From JABDMH01 sp965223165 (GTDB taxonomy: Bacteria; Bacteroidota; Bacteroidia; Chitinophagales; Saprospiraceae): DNA of 64,000 bases. Each line of letters opens with the position of its first letter. Position 1 is the first letter of the stretch. The position numbers and the translations under genes were made by a program. This document shows positions 1 to 8,798 of the stretch, one piece after another. The stretch lies in NCBI GenBank assembly GCA_965223165.1, contig CBDCVQ010000019.1, positions 620,001 through 684,000 on the forward strand. Reading direction: 5' to 3'. Below the pieces are notes generated by a model. That model searched no databases and was not told where the DNA came from. It saw only the letters and a list, made by a program, of their open reading frames with translations.

Positions 1-211
1 GCATGAGATCAATGATCTCGCCAATTCGCCGGAGCCGCAGCATCAGGCTGCCCTGCAGGAATTGCGACAGACCCTGGACCAATGGATGGAAGATACCGGC
101 GACCTGGGGGAGATACCAGAACCCGACTCCATCGTACAGCCCTTTGAGCAGGAAATGCACGAGTGGTTTGGGACCCCGACCTGGTATCAACCAAAAGCAG
201 CGCCGGACTAA
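1..211 (+). CDS. Sulfatase, C-terminal end only (cut by window edge)
   Basis: An open frame enters at base 2 and ends with TAA at 209-211, giving 69 residues without a start. The peptide contains HEINDLANSPE near its beginning and then TLDQWMEDTGDLGEIPE. This matches the usual end of type I arylsulfatases, where a 'DP.E..NLA..P' segment is followed by a helix and 'W...TGDLG..PE'. The catalytic part lies outside the window. The M64-type peptidase gene follows 28 bp downstream on the same strand. Family call is by recognition of the C-terminal pattern only. Confidence 0.7.
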   Translation, partial: HEINDLANSPEPQHQAALQELRQTLDQWMEDTGDLGEIPEPDSIVQPFEQEMHEWFGTPTWYQPKAAPD

Positions 212-239
212 AGACCCAAGCAACAAAAAAACACCTCAC

Positions 240-1982
240 ATGACTTTTCAGACCATCTTCTTCCTCCAGCGGCCGGTTCGACTATCCCTCCGGGACAGAG
301 TAGCCCGGTTGATCCTCGTTGGATTTCTCCTGCCCGGTCTGGGCTATAACCTTGGCGCACAGCCTTTTCTCACGGATACGATCTGGCTGAGCGGTGATCA
401 GGAGGACCAGTACAACATTGTCGTCCTAGCCGAAGCATTCCGCACCGTCGATCAGGCCAAATTCTCGCAGGCGGCCAAGTCCGTTGAGGCCAGCTTGCGC
501 AAGAGCAACGCGTATGGCCCCCTGCTGGACCACATCAATATTTTCAGCGTGTTCACCCCATCCCAGGATTCCACGGTGAGTCTCCGGATCTATGATCCAT
601 CGCCCAATGACCCCATCCAGGAAGAAGTGCTGCAATCTACTTTCTTTAGCATCTATTATCGCAATTCTTATCGAGCCTATTTCATGGAAGATTCGATCAT
701 GATCAAGGCGCGACGCATCGCCGCAGAGAGCTTCCCCTTTGCCGATGCGACACTGATACTGACCCACGTGCCTAGGGGTGTTCCGGGTAGTGGTCGAGCC
801 TCCGCCTTTCAGTCCGTGGCGCTCGTCGGCACGGACGAGTACGGCAGTTCGCAGGGTGACTATTTGGTCAATCATGAATTGGGGCATGCCATTGCCGGTC
901 TGGCTGACGCCTATGATGCTTCGCCCCAAGAGAGCTTTAACAAAACAGTGAACAAAGATCCAACTAGTATCCGGTGGCACCACCTATTGAATGATGAGGC
1001 GGTCGGTATCGATTCGGTGGGAGTGGGCGTCTATGTGCCCAACATCGAATGCATCATGTGCTATGGACCCCCCGAATACTTCTGTCCCGTGTGTACAGAG
1101 AGAATCAACGAAGTCATAACGACGCCTCGTCACGCCAAAATACCCCAGGTACACCGGTTATGGCTGGAAGAAGAGAAGCCAAGCCTCGGAGAGATAACCG
1201 TGATGTGGGATCCGCTGGAAGGTGCAGAAAACTACGAGGTCATCTATCGAGACTTCTTGCACGGCTCAGTGCATAGCCGGCGTACCCAGACCAATCGCGT
1301 AACGTTCATAGGCATCCCTGGCGTAATGTTGTCCAACCAAGGCCTGTTTTCACATGCCCTGGACATACGGGCCGATGCTGCTTCCTACAGTAGCCATTAT
1401 GCCAACTTGCAGGTAGCGGTATCCCGCTATCCATCGGTGCCCTTGGATACACCCCATGACGTAAGCATCAGTGAGGTGGGAGCTACTACTTTCCGCTTGT
1501 CCTGGTCACAAAGCGATCGAGGCCTGGCAAGTATGATCCGATTGAGAAACGAGCACGGCGGCTACTCCGAAATCTTGACCGGCTCCTCCTCCATCGTGCT
1601 GCGCGGACTAAAGCCAAATCGGACCTATAGCGTGGAGATTGCCGCCACCAGACCTTTCGATCTGGCCTTGGAGAGCAGTAGTCCCTTTACTCCCCTACAT
1701 TATGTTACGACCGATATCAGCACAGCCATCCCTAGCGAGGTGCTTGAGGATCCCGTGCATCTTTATCCGACCCCATCGAGCGGCATCGTCTTTGTGGACG
1801 CAACGTCAGCTCCAGACCAGGCATTTTTAGTCGACACTTGGGGCAGGACGCACACGGTGAACCTTGGATCAGATGCGGCCAAAAGTTTTCAGCTCGACCT
1901 CTCATCATTTGCGGTCGGGGTGTATTTGCTCCAACTGCACCAAGGATCTAAAACGATCACCAGGAAAATCGTGATCCAGTAA
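240..1982 (+). CDS. Secreted M64-family metallopeptidase with FnIII region and T9SS sorting domain
   Basis: The ATG at 240 gives 580 aa with a hydrophobic signal segment at about residues 22-40 ending in LGAQ; the open frame extends further upstream but overlaps the sulfatase end in another frame. Residues 212-226 read HELGHAIAGLADAYD, a zinc HExxH motif with the downstream GLxDxY that typifies IgA peptidase M64-like enzymes. Cysteines in CIMCYG and FCPVC follow at about 270-300. A fibronectin III-like stretch lies at about 400-490. The last 75 residues ('LYPTPSSG' to 'TRKIVIQ') look like a type IX secretion sorting domain. Expected to be exported and surface-bound or released. Substrate unknown. 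Confidence 0.8.
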   Translation: MTFQTIFFLQRPVRLSLRDRVARLILVGFLLPGLGYNLGAQPFLTDTIWLSGDQEDQYNIVVLAEAFRTVDQAKFSQAAKSVEASLRKSNAYGPLLDHINIFSVFTPSQDSTVSLRIYDPSPNDPIQEEVLQSTFFSIYYRNSYRAYFMEDSIMIKARRIAAESFPFADATLILTHVPRGVPGSGRASAFQSVALVGTDEYGSSQGDYLVNHELGHAIAGLADAYDASPQESFNKTVNKDPTSIRWHHLLNDEAVGIDSVGVGVYVPNIECIMCYGPPEYFCPVCTERINEVITTPRHAKIPQVHRLWLEEEKPSLGEITVMWDPLEGAENYEVIYRDFLHGSVHSRRTQTNRVTFIGIPGVMLSNQGLFSHALDIRADAASYSSHYANLQVAVSRYPSVPLDTPHDVSISEVGATTFRLSWSQSDRGLASMIRLRNEHGGYSEILTGSSSIVLRGLKPNRTYSVEIAATRPFDLALESSSPFTPLHYVTTDISTAIPSEVLEDPVHLYPTPSSGIVFVDATSAPDQAFLVDTWGRTHTVNLGSDAAKSFQLDLSSFAVGVYLLQLHQGSKTITRKIVIQ

Positions 1983-1993
1983 GTCGTAGCAGA

Positions 1994-3637
1994 CTACTCC
2001 AGCCGACACAGGGCCAGCGGCCGTCGCTCCCAATCGTCTTCAAAGGAATAGAGGACTTCGACGGCCAGGGAGTCGATATCGGCCATTCTCGCCAGGTAGT
2101 AGACGTCAGGTTTCATCTCCGTATGAAATTCCATCGTCTGCCCTTGACGTTTCTCGATATAATAGGGCAAGGTGATCGAGAGCGGCATGGGGACTTCAAA
2201 GCTTACGCTGCCAAACTCAAAAGGTCCGATGCCTACCTCTCGATCCTCTATCTGTGGATGGCCGAAAAGCATGATGGGCGCGCCCTCTGTGATCTGAAAA
2301 AATTCATGCGCATGAACCTTCAGGGCATTAATTTGCTCATCGGCGTGGCGGGTAGGATAATAAATCCAATTCGCATATATCTTGGCCACCAGTACAAATA
2401 GCAAGGAGAAATGCATGCGCTTCTGCGGATACTTTCGCCACCCCATAAATAGACCCATGCAAATAATGCCTAATAGAAAAAACTTAATCCAAAAATCACC
2501 GATGAATATTTCCAAGGGAAGTATCCGCAACAGTAGAAAACCGATCGGCGCTAGCAACATTAGACTCACCATGAAGTAATAAAAAAACTTCATGGTCCTT
2601 CGACCCGCCGATACATAGGCTAGGTAGGCGAAAATAATCGCCAGCCAAGGCAAAAAAGGATACAGATACCGCATGCGAAGCGTGGAGGCAAACATGTAAG
2701 GGAGCACATTTAGTCCGAGGATCATAATAAGCAGTCGAATCCGTCGGTCCTCCCACACCTTAGTTAAGGTCACCCGATCCGAGAGCATAAACACGAGTAA
2801 CGATCCCGGCAGGGCCGCCTTTAGCAAAATGAAGGGAAAGGAGATCGCGTTTCCAAGGACATCAAAAACATTCCCCTCCAGGCCCGACTTTTGAGATGCC
2901 TCCTTAATCAGATTAATCAAATAAATAAATCCTCGATCGTGCTGGTAAAAATAAGCTCCCACCCAAGCAACGAAGACGGCACCACCGATCCAGTGCTCCC
3001 ATCGCCATAGAAATCGTAGGGATCGGCCGTGCCACATGATGGCGATCATTGTCAGCCCATGAAAGGCTAAGGCGGGTGTACCCTTGGTCAACGTGCCTAC
3101 GCCCAATAACAAGTACGAACTGAGCAGATAGAAAGATGATCCTTTTTCCTCCGTCACTGCCCGGACCAACGTGCCAATGTGCAAAAAAGTGATAAGTGTA
3201 AAAAACAGATCGATCTGGCCCGAAATAATTATGCCGTAAAACAAAATCTCTGCGCTGGTAAGAAACAACAAGGCCGCCCAAAGACCTTGCTCCCGAGGTA
3301 GCCAGCGTCGGCTGAAAAAAAACAGGAGGCAACCCGTGAGCACAAACGAGACCTGTCCCGGCAGTCGCACCACCCACTCGTCAAACGAATCGAACAATTG
3401 CATACATCCCACCAAGACCCAATTGAATAAGGGTGGTTTATTAAAGTAGGTCCAGTCGTGTAGCGTTGGCGCCCAATAATCGCCCGAAAAAATCATCTCC
3501 ATGGCGACCAAAGCCCTGCGCGGCTCCTCCGAACGAAGCTGAAGTTGCTCGGGCAGTAGGAACACACCCCAGACTAGACTGGCGGATATGAGCAGAAGCA
3601 GGACCTGGTCGATCTCAAGGCGCCTAGGGGATTTCAT
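1994..3637 (-). CDS. ArnT/PMT-like membrane glycosyltransferase
   Basis: 547 aa with about 11-13 hydrophobic segments and a soluble C-terminal tail. The first extracytoplasmic loop holds EEPRRALVAMEMI (residues 37-49) and YFNKPPLFNW (64-73), the acidic and KPP motifs of GT-C glycosyltransferases of the ArnT/dolichyl-phosphate-mannose family (GT83). These transfer a sugar from an undecaprenyl-phosphate carrier to lipid A or to proteins on the periplasmic side. Acceptor and sugar cannot be told from sequence. The gene converges on the M64-type peptidase and has no obvious operon partner. Confidence 0.78.
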   Translation of the reverse strand: MKSPRRLEIDQVLLLLISASLVWGVFLLPEQLQLRSEEPRRALVAMEMIFSGDYWAPTLHDWTYFNKPPLFNWVLVGCMQLFDSFDEWVVRLPGQVSFVLTGCLLFFFSRRWLPREQGLWAALLFLTSAEILFYGIIISGQIDLFFTLITFLHIGTLVRAVTEEKGSSFYLLSSYLLLGVGTLTKGTPALAFHGLTMIAIMWHGRSLRFLWRWEHWIGGAVFVAWVGAYFYQHDRGFIYLINLIKEASQKSGLEGNVFDVLGNAISFPFILLKAALPGSLLVFMLSDRVTLTKVWEDRRIRLLIMILGLNVLPYMFASTLRMRYLYPFLPWLAIIFAYLAYVSAGRRTMKFFYYFMVSLMLLAPIGFLLLRILPLEIFIGDFWIKFFLLGIICMGLFMGWRKYPQKRMHFSLLFVLVAKIYANWIYYPTRHADEQINALKVHAHEFFQITEGAPIMLFGHPQIEDREVGIGPFEFGSVSFEVPMPLSITLPYYIEKRQGQTMEFHTEMKPDVYYLARMADIDSLAVEVLYSFEDDWERRPLALCRLE

Positions 3638-3751
3638 GCCGAAAGATAGCCAGTCCCGCGGGATTGCAGCCCAATCGCGCCATGGTGCAGCCAGAAGCTA
3701 AGGGCCTATTAGGAGAAGATTTCGATGGTCACAGATACCGTCTACTGTGTC

Positions 3752-3792
3752 AGACAAAAAATAGAGCGCCGAGGCCTTTGCCCCGGTCGCTC
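3752..3792 (-). terminator. Rho-independent terminator of the TPR lipoprotein gene
   Basis: Read on the minus strand, a GAGCG/CGCTC-based hairpin (3764-3792) with a CTTT-side loop, one bulge and one mismatch is followed by a run of six U (complement of A3755-3760). It lies about 33 bp past the stop codon of the gene at 3825-5456. Confidence 0.7.
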
Positions 3793-3824
3793 CCGAACTA
3801 AACTTTATCGTCTTTTTTGAACCG

Positions 3825-5456
3825 CTAGCTGCCCGACATGCGGCGAGCATATGCCAAGCGCTCCCGATCTACCGGCCGGTCGGCGCAGAGTCGTACCAAC
3901 GATGCGTAATATCCCTTGGCTGCTGCTTCGTTCCCACTGCGCTCTGCCGCAGATGCGGCACCGTAAATACTGTTGAATCGATTGGGCACACTTTGGAGCG
4001 ATGCCTCATAAGCCTGCAGAGCCTTCTTGCTTTGGCCCAGTTCCAGGTACATATCACCCAGCAATTCCCTCGCTGGCAAGATCTCGCCCGGCGTGACCGG
4101 ATTCTTTTCCGTCTTGTCTTCCAATTCGGCGGCGGCTATCATATGCAATAGGGCTTCAGCTTGCTTGCCCTCGGCTAGTCTCAGCCAGGCTAAGACGGAC
4201 TTCTTTTGTATTTCGACGCGCTTGGACCAGTAGGCGGCCGATTTGGCCCTGCCCAACGTCTCCTGCAAGGCCACTAAGCGCTCGTAGGAGTGTTGCGCAA
4301 GCTGAAGGTCTCCGGATCGGGCACCTGCAATGCCGGCACCGAAATGAAAGAGTGCTTCAAAAGCTGGAAATTTCTCCCAGGCAAAATTGTCCGTCTGAGG
4401 TAGCTTGATCTCTCCTACCTCTCCCCACGCATGTCGCTCTACGATCCATCTGGCAGGCACGGCAGCCAAAGCATAGGCACTGACATTATGCGACTGTATC
4501 GGTCCTGAAATCTCCATCATCTGCTCCATCACCGCCTGAGCCTTCTGGTCTTCTCCCTGCTGGAGATGCGCGTAGGCCAGGTAATCCAGGGCATGTAAGT
4601 AATGAAGAGAGACCGCTCCATTGACTGGCAGTTTTTCGGCAGCATTGGCTGATCTGATATTCCAGTCGATCGATTCCTGCCAATGGCCCAGTCGTGTGAA
4701 TATGTGGGTCGGCATATGCAATGCATGAGGAATCTCTGGTGCAATTTTGCTGTAGTTACGCGCTACTCGCACCGCATGGTGTGCCAGCGGCGGATAGTCG
4801 TATGCATGGATGGCATAGTGAAATCCACCTGGATGATCAGGGATTTCCTCCAAGACGCCTTCTGCTACCTGGCCCACCTCGCGCTGTACCGCATACGTCT
4901 TATCTTCCGGAGATACCATCGACAGGCGAGAAAGGGCATAGAAGATTCGGGCCTCAATGTCGTCACTATCCGCTTCATGCGCCCGCTGCCATCCTGCTTC
5001 ATAGGCGGCTAGCCGCTCACGTTCAGATTTGCTTTCGCCATTTTCATAATAGGCCGCCACTGCCTCTCCATAGCGCCGTTCCTTCTCCTTGGTGACAAGG
5101 GCTAGCGCCTTTTGGGAGAGCGCCCAACCTTTTTGCATCTGGGCCTCCGAAGGTCGATCGGGCCAGAGGGGATGAATGTAGCTAAGCGCCTTGCCCCAGT
5201 GCCCCCAAAAACAATCGGGATCGGCATCAATGACCTCATTAAAGATGTGCTCCGCGTCGTCAAAGGTCATATGGTGAATCAGGGCCAGGCCGAAGGAGAT
5301 CAATGAGTCCATCTCTGATCCACAGCCGTCCGAAAACTGCACCGTGCCGCACATAATATCCGGAAGCAGGTATGTTGAGGCGGCTTGATCTTGTTTTGGG
5401 CGGGACTGACAGGCGATGATAAGCGCTGTCGCAAGAATGAAAATTTGGCTACGCAT
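3825..5456 (-). CDS. TPR-repeat lipoprotein
   Basis: 543 aa. The N-terminus has a short hydrophobic stretch and a lipobox-like IIAC with Cys16, so it is probably a lipoprotein. Tetratricopeptide-like helical pairs appear at about residues 45-100 (DDAEHIFNEVIDADPDCFWGHW), in the middle, and at 445-520 (ARELLGDMYLELGQSKKALQAYEA). No catalytic motif was found. Large TPR proteins of this kind are common in Bacteroidota and usually act as protein scaffolds; the partner is unknown. A clear terminator follows. The gene stands alone, divergent from the steroid-reductase-like gene. Confidence 0.72.
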   Translation of the reverse strand: MRSQIFILATALIIACQSRPKQDQAASTYLLPDIMCGTVQFSDGCGSEMDSLISFGLALIHHMTFDDAEHIFNEVIDADPDCFWGHWGKALSYIHPLWPDRPSEAQMQKGWALSQKALALVTKEKERRYGEAVAAYYENGESKSERERLAAYEAGWQRAHEADSDDIEARIFYALSRLSMVSPEDKTYAVQREVGQVAEGVLEEIPDHPGGFHYAIHAYDYPPLAHHAVRVARNYSKIAPEIPHALHMPTHIFTRLGHWQESIDWNIRSANAAEKLPVNGAVSLHYLHALDYLAYAHLQQGEDQKAQAVMEQMMEISGPIQSHNVSAYALAAVPARWIVERHAWGEVGEIKLPQTDNFAWEKFPAFEALFHFGAGIAGARSGDLQLAQHSYERLVALQETLGRAKSAAYWSKRVEIQKKSVLAWLRLAEGKQAEALLHMIAAAELEDKTEKNPVTPGEILPARELLGDMYLELGQSKKALQAYEASLQSVPNRFNSIYGAASAAERSGNEAAAKGYYASLVRLCADRPVDRERLAYARRMSGS

Positions 5457-5626
5457 GATGTTGCTTATTTGAGATTATGCTGTGAATTTATGGTGTCGAG
5501 GACATCGGTGATCGCACCATTGAGCCGTTGGCCTATTTAAATGAGTCCGTGGCTGCGAAAGAAGTATCATAGCGGCCCGAGTCTCCAGGCTAGCGGACGG
5601 AGAAGTTTTGCAATCTTAGAGAGGAG

Positions 5627-6388
5627 ATGCAAACAGCAAGCGAATCTTGGTACGATATATTGCTGGTCGCCGAGATGGTCTTAGCCGGGATTGTTTTCAT
5701 GGTCCTGCGGCTGGTAGACGCACCCTACGGCAAGTTTGCCCGCTCCGGGTGGGGGCCAACCCTGCCTGCCCGCTATGCCTGGTGTCTGATGGAGCTCCCG
5801 GCAGTCCTGATGATCGCTTATCTCTTCTATCGCTACGAAGCTTGGCTAAGTGTCACCAGCATCGTGCTTTTGATCATCTGGCAGAGCCACTACCTACATC
5901 GCACGTTTCGCTACCCTTTTCAAATGGCAGGTGGCGAAAAGCCATACCCCTGGCTCCTCGCCCTTATCGCAGTGGGATTCAACCTGATGAACGGTTTCAT
6001 CAACGGCTATCACATCTTTGAGCGGGCCCAATATCCCACAGAATGGCTGACCCGCCTGCCCTTCCTCAGTGGGTTAGTGCTTTTCGCATGGGGATACTTG
6101 ATCAACAAGCAGTCCGACCGGGCTCTGCGCGTACTGCGATCCCAACACGAGGGATATCAGGTACCCCGCGGCGGTATGTTTCGCTATGTGTCCAACCCCC
6201 ACTACCTCGGTGAGATCATGGAGTGGGTGGGCTGGGCCATCCTTACATGGTCCCTGGCAGGAGTAGCATTTGCCTGTTTCACACTAGCCAATCTCGTGCC
6301 CCGGGCCATAGCCACACATCGCTGGTATAAGCGGGAGTTTGCAGACTATCCTGCCGATCGACGAGTCTGGCTACCGTTTCTCTGGTGA
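5627..6388 (+). CDS. Steroid 5-alpha-reductase-like membrane oxidoreductase
   Basis: 253 aa with six or so membrane segments. The C-terminus carries the family signature: a GMFRYVSNPHYLGEIMEWVGWA segment with NPHY and E, then HRWYKREFADYP, ending WLPFLW. This is the NADPH-binding C-terminal domain of the 3-oxo-5-alpha-steroid 4-dehydrogenase family (also DUF1295-type proteins). In bacteria the substrate is usually unknown; isoprenoid or fatty-acyl double bonds are possible. It has a long, GC-neutral leader and converges with a small minus-strand gene. Confidence 0.8.
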   Translation: MQTASESWYDILLVAEMVLAGIVFMVLRLVDAPYGKFARSGWGPTLPARYAWCLMELPAVLMIAYLFYRYEAWLSVTSIVLLIIWQSHYLHRTFRYPFQMAGGEKPYPWLLALIAVGFNLMNGFINGYHIFERAQYPTEWLTRLPFLSGLVLFAWGYLINKQSDRALRVLRSQHEGYQVPRGGMFRYVSNPHYLGEIMEWVGWAILTWSLAGVAFACFTLANLVPRAIATHRWYKREFADYPADRRVWLPFLW

Positions 6389-6490
6389 GTTTGCGTTTGC
6401 CTCAAGAAAGATGCCAAGAGGAAGGTGAGTCCTCCCTCTTGAAGCATCTGTCGAATGGGCTCATGGGCTGTCGGCCCACTGCTCATGAAT

Positions 6491-6874
6491 CTAGTACGGC
6501 CATCGCCAGTGGGTAGCGGTCGAGACCTCAGATCCATGATCGGGATCGGCTACTTGCACGTGTGATATGCCGATCCATTTCCGCTGTAGGGCTATCAGTT
6601 GCTGCTTGCGTGCCAGAACAGTCCACGGCAGCCTTATGGGGTTATAGGCCTGGTGTTCGATCACTACTTGTTGTACCTTTTCCTCGGGTATCCAGAGGGC
6701 ATAGTAGCCCATGTGATCGCTGACGGTGCTCCAACTGGAATCTTGTAGGTACACTTGACAAGCTACCAACGCCTCCTTGCTTTCTCCGTCAATGATCCGA
6801 CCACTGAGCGATACATGCTGCGCACAAGTGAGCAAAGGCACTAGATACAAACCGGTGATCAATAAGACTTTCAT
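6491..6874 (-). CDS. Small secreted protein with carboxypeptidase-regulatory-like domain
   Basis: 127 aa from the ATG at 6874, chosen because a signal peptide (MKVLLITGLYLVPLLTCAQ) starts there and an AAAGGA motif precedes it; the longer frame upstream lacks one. After cleavage, VSLSGRIIDGESKEALVACQVYLQ matches the beta-sandwich CarboxypepD_reg-like domain found at the N-terminus of SusC proteins, here standing alone. A variable tail of about 35 residues follows. No membrane anchor. Function unknown; likely periplasmic or outer-membrane associated. Confidence 0.62.
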   Translation of the reverse strand: MKVLLITGLYLVPLLTCAQHVSLSGRIIDGESKEALVACQVYLQDSSWSTVSDHMGYYALWIPEEKVQQVVIEHQAYNPIRLPWTVLARKQQLIALQRKWIGISHVQVADPDHGSEVSTATHWRWPY

Positions 6875-7374
6875 TCCTTTCACGAATTGTGGATTGCGCC
6901 TCTTAGGTGGCGGCAAACGAGCGTCTTTTGCCTTTAATGGCGAAAAGGAAGGAAAGGTCACCCAGGTAAAAGACGGCTCCCCGCCGCAGCGTCAGGCAAG
7001 GCAAGAGACCGTGAGCCTCGCTGGGATCATTCCTTAGATGGCGGTATGAAGCATTATCACGCGGGTGGTAATCAAAAGAATCAAGCGCCGACATACCAAC
7101 CAGTACCATCGATCTGCCCATGTCAGAGCGGCGATCTAGGCCCTGGGCTCACGTCCATGTAAGCCTTCATACGTGGCGGTAATCCAGTTCGGTGCTTGCG
7201 TGGACAGCCCTGGTATGGATTTAGTAGTATTAAAAAAGGTTGGCAACCCAGAAATCTTGGGCAAAGCGGCTGAAATCGCCGGCAAATGCCCTAAATTATG
7301 GCGCTTGCACAAGCACATCACAAAAAAATTTAGTCAGGAACCGGGTGACCAATCTAAAATCCGGCCCATAAAGA
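6875..7374. other. 500-bp intergenic region, no gene recognised
   Basis: This stretch separates a minus-strand gene from the ECF sigma gene and should hold their promoters. Short open frames on both strands (for example 7173-7385 plus) lack family resemblance and start context. No repeats, hairpin with U-run, or tRNA-like fold was seen. Confidence 0.4.
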
Positions 7375-7956
7375 ATGGAATCTGATAGGACGACAAGTAT
7401 GCTTGCGAGACTTCGTCAGGGAGATGAAACGGCTCTCGCCAAGGTTTACACCATGTACCGACTGGAGTTCATCCAGTGGATGAAAGTCAAGTACAGTTGT
7501 GATAACGAATCGGCTAAGGACATATATCAAAATACGATCATGACTTTCGCCCAGAAGGTGGAGAAGGGCCAGGTGGAGCACCTGACGAGCTCGATAAAGT
7601 CATACTTGTTTGGTATTGGAAAAAACAAGTATCTGGAGTTTAGAAAGGCGCAAAGCAAGTACCGGCTGATTGAGGAAATGCCTAGGAAAACGGAGTTGGA
7701 AACGATCGAGGAGGAGGCAGCTCTGGAAGAAGAACGACAATTGGCCCTACTCGAAGAGTGCCTAGCACTGTTAGGTGAGCCATGCCGAAGCCTACTGGAG
7801 CTGTACTACTTTCATGGCATGTCCATGAAGGAGATTAGGAGTCATTTGATGTATAAGAACCCCAATACCGTCAAAAACATAAAGTACAAGTGTCTGAACA
7901 GACTAAGGAGGATATTTGTCCAGCGACTGAGCAAGGACGAGAGCACATCAAACTAA
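7375..7956 (+). CDS. ECF-type RNA polymerase sigma factor
   Basis: 193 aa. Region 2 lies at about residues 10-85 (GDETALAKVYTMYRLEFIQWM, then AKDIYQNTIMTF), and region 4 at about 125-185 (PCRSLLELYYFHGMSMKEI with the helix-turn-helix around NPNTVKNIKYKCLNRLRR). This is the layout of extracytoplasmic-function sigma-70 factors that replace the housekeeping sigma at a few promoters. The next gene, 10 bp downstream, has the look of its membrane anti-sigma partner. The internal linker is rich in Glu. Confidence 0.85.
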   Translation: MESDRTTSMLARLRQGDETALAKVYTMYRLEFIQWMKVKYSCDNESAKDIYQNTIMTFAQKVEKGQVEHLTSSIKSYLFGIGKNKYLEFRKAQSKYRLIEEMPRKTELETIEEEAALEEERQLALLEECLALLGEPCRSLLELYYFHGMSMKEIRSHLMYKNPNTVKNIKYKCLNRLRRIFVQRLSKDESTSN

Positions 7957-7966
7957 AGACGTTGCC

Positions 7967-8773
7967 ATGATCGGAACGGAAGACATACGGTTGATGGAGG
8001 GCTATCTGACAGATAGTCTGTCCGAGGAGGAGTTGGCCCAAGTGAGGGAGCGGTTGGCCAACGATGATGAGTACCAGGCCTTCTTTGACCAGATGAGCTT
8101 GATGACCCAAGCGATTAAGCGATCGGCGGAGCGCAGTACGGTCGAGGAAAAACTCGAGAAACTCCGCTCTTTGCCCATTGATCACTTTTTTGAGGAGGAC
8201 CCTGACGTGCCCTTTTCGGAGGGCGATCAGGACACAAAGGCGGAGGCAAAGGTGTGGAGTTTGACCCGAAGGAAAATGCTCGGCTCGGCGCTGGCAGCGG
8301 CCATGTTGGCATTAGTCTATTTTGTCTTTCTTGCATCCCCATCGACGGAGACGCCCGAAGATCTTTACGCCAGCCATTTTGAGCCCCTCACCAGTCGCTT
8401 CAGTCAGGTCCGTGGCAACGTCGACGATCTGTACCGCATTCGGTCGGAGGCCCATCGGAACTACCGTGCCGCTGACTATGCCAGCGCCCTGCAGCAATTC
8501 GACCGTGTTTTTGCCCAGGAAGAATACTTCCCGTCCGACCTGGAGGCAGCTGCCATCGCCCACATGCAATTGGGTCAATGGACGAGCGCAGAACAGCTTT
8601 GGGAAAGACTACGATCACTGGGAGGTACGGACGAGGAGACAGCGACCTGGTACCTGGCACTTTCAGACCTGGCCCAGGGTCGAGCCGCGCCAGCAAAGGA
8701 TAAGCTGCACTCGCTTGCCCAGAGCGACCGTTACTCGCGACAGGCATCTCGGATGCTCAAAAAGCTTCCGTGA
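7967..8773 (+). CDS. Membrane protein with cytoplasmic N-terminus and TPR tail, probable anti-sigma partner
   Basis: 268 aa. Residues 1-100 are charged and helical (LMEGYLTDSLSEEELAQVRERL resembles the start of zinc-free anti-sigma proteins). A single membrane segment lies at about 105-124, and a periplasmic tail at about 150-265 contains TPR-like helices (NYRAADYASALQQFDRVFAQ and so on). The gene follows the sigma factor by 10 bp. By position and topology it likely holds the sigma factor at the membrane, with the TPR tail as sensor. This is inference: no ZAS motif (HxxxCxxC) is present. Confidence 0.6.
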   Translation: MIGTEDIRLMEGYLTDSLSEEELAQVRERLANDDEYQAFFDQMSLMTQAIKRSAERSTVEEKLEKLRSLPIDHFFEEDPDVPFSEGDQDTKAEAKVWSLTRRKMLGSALAAAMLALVYFVFLASPSTETPEDLYASHFEPLTSRFSQVRGNVDDLYRIRSEAHRNYRAADYASALQQFDRVFAQEEYFPSDLEAAAIAHMQLGQWTSAEQLWERLRSLGGTDEETATWYLALSDLAQGRAAPAKDKLHSLAQSDRYSRQASRMLKKLP

Positions 8774-8798
8774 CCCAAATTGGCGTCCTACCCCACGG

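Noticed and set aside
7173..7385. 70-codon frame upstream of the first ECF sigma gene
   Set aside because: It overlaps the sigma start and lacks any recognisable domain or signal.
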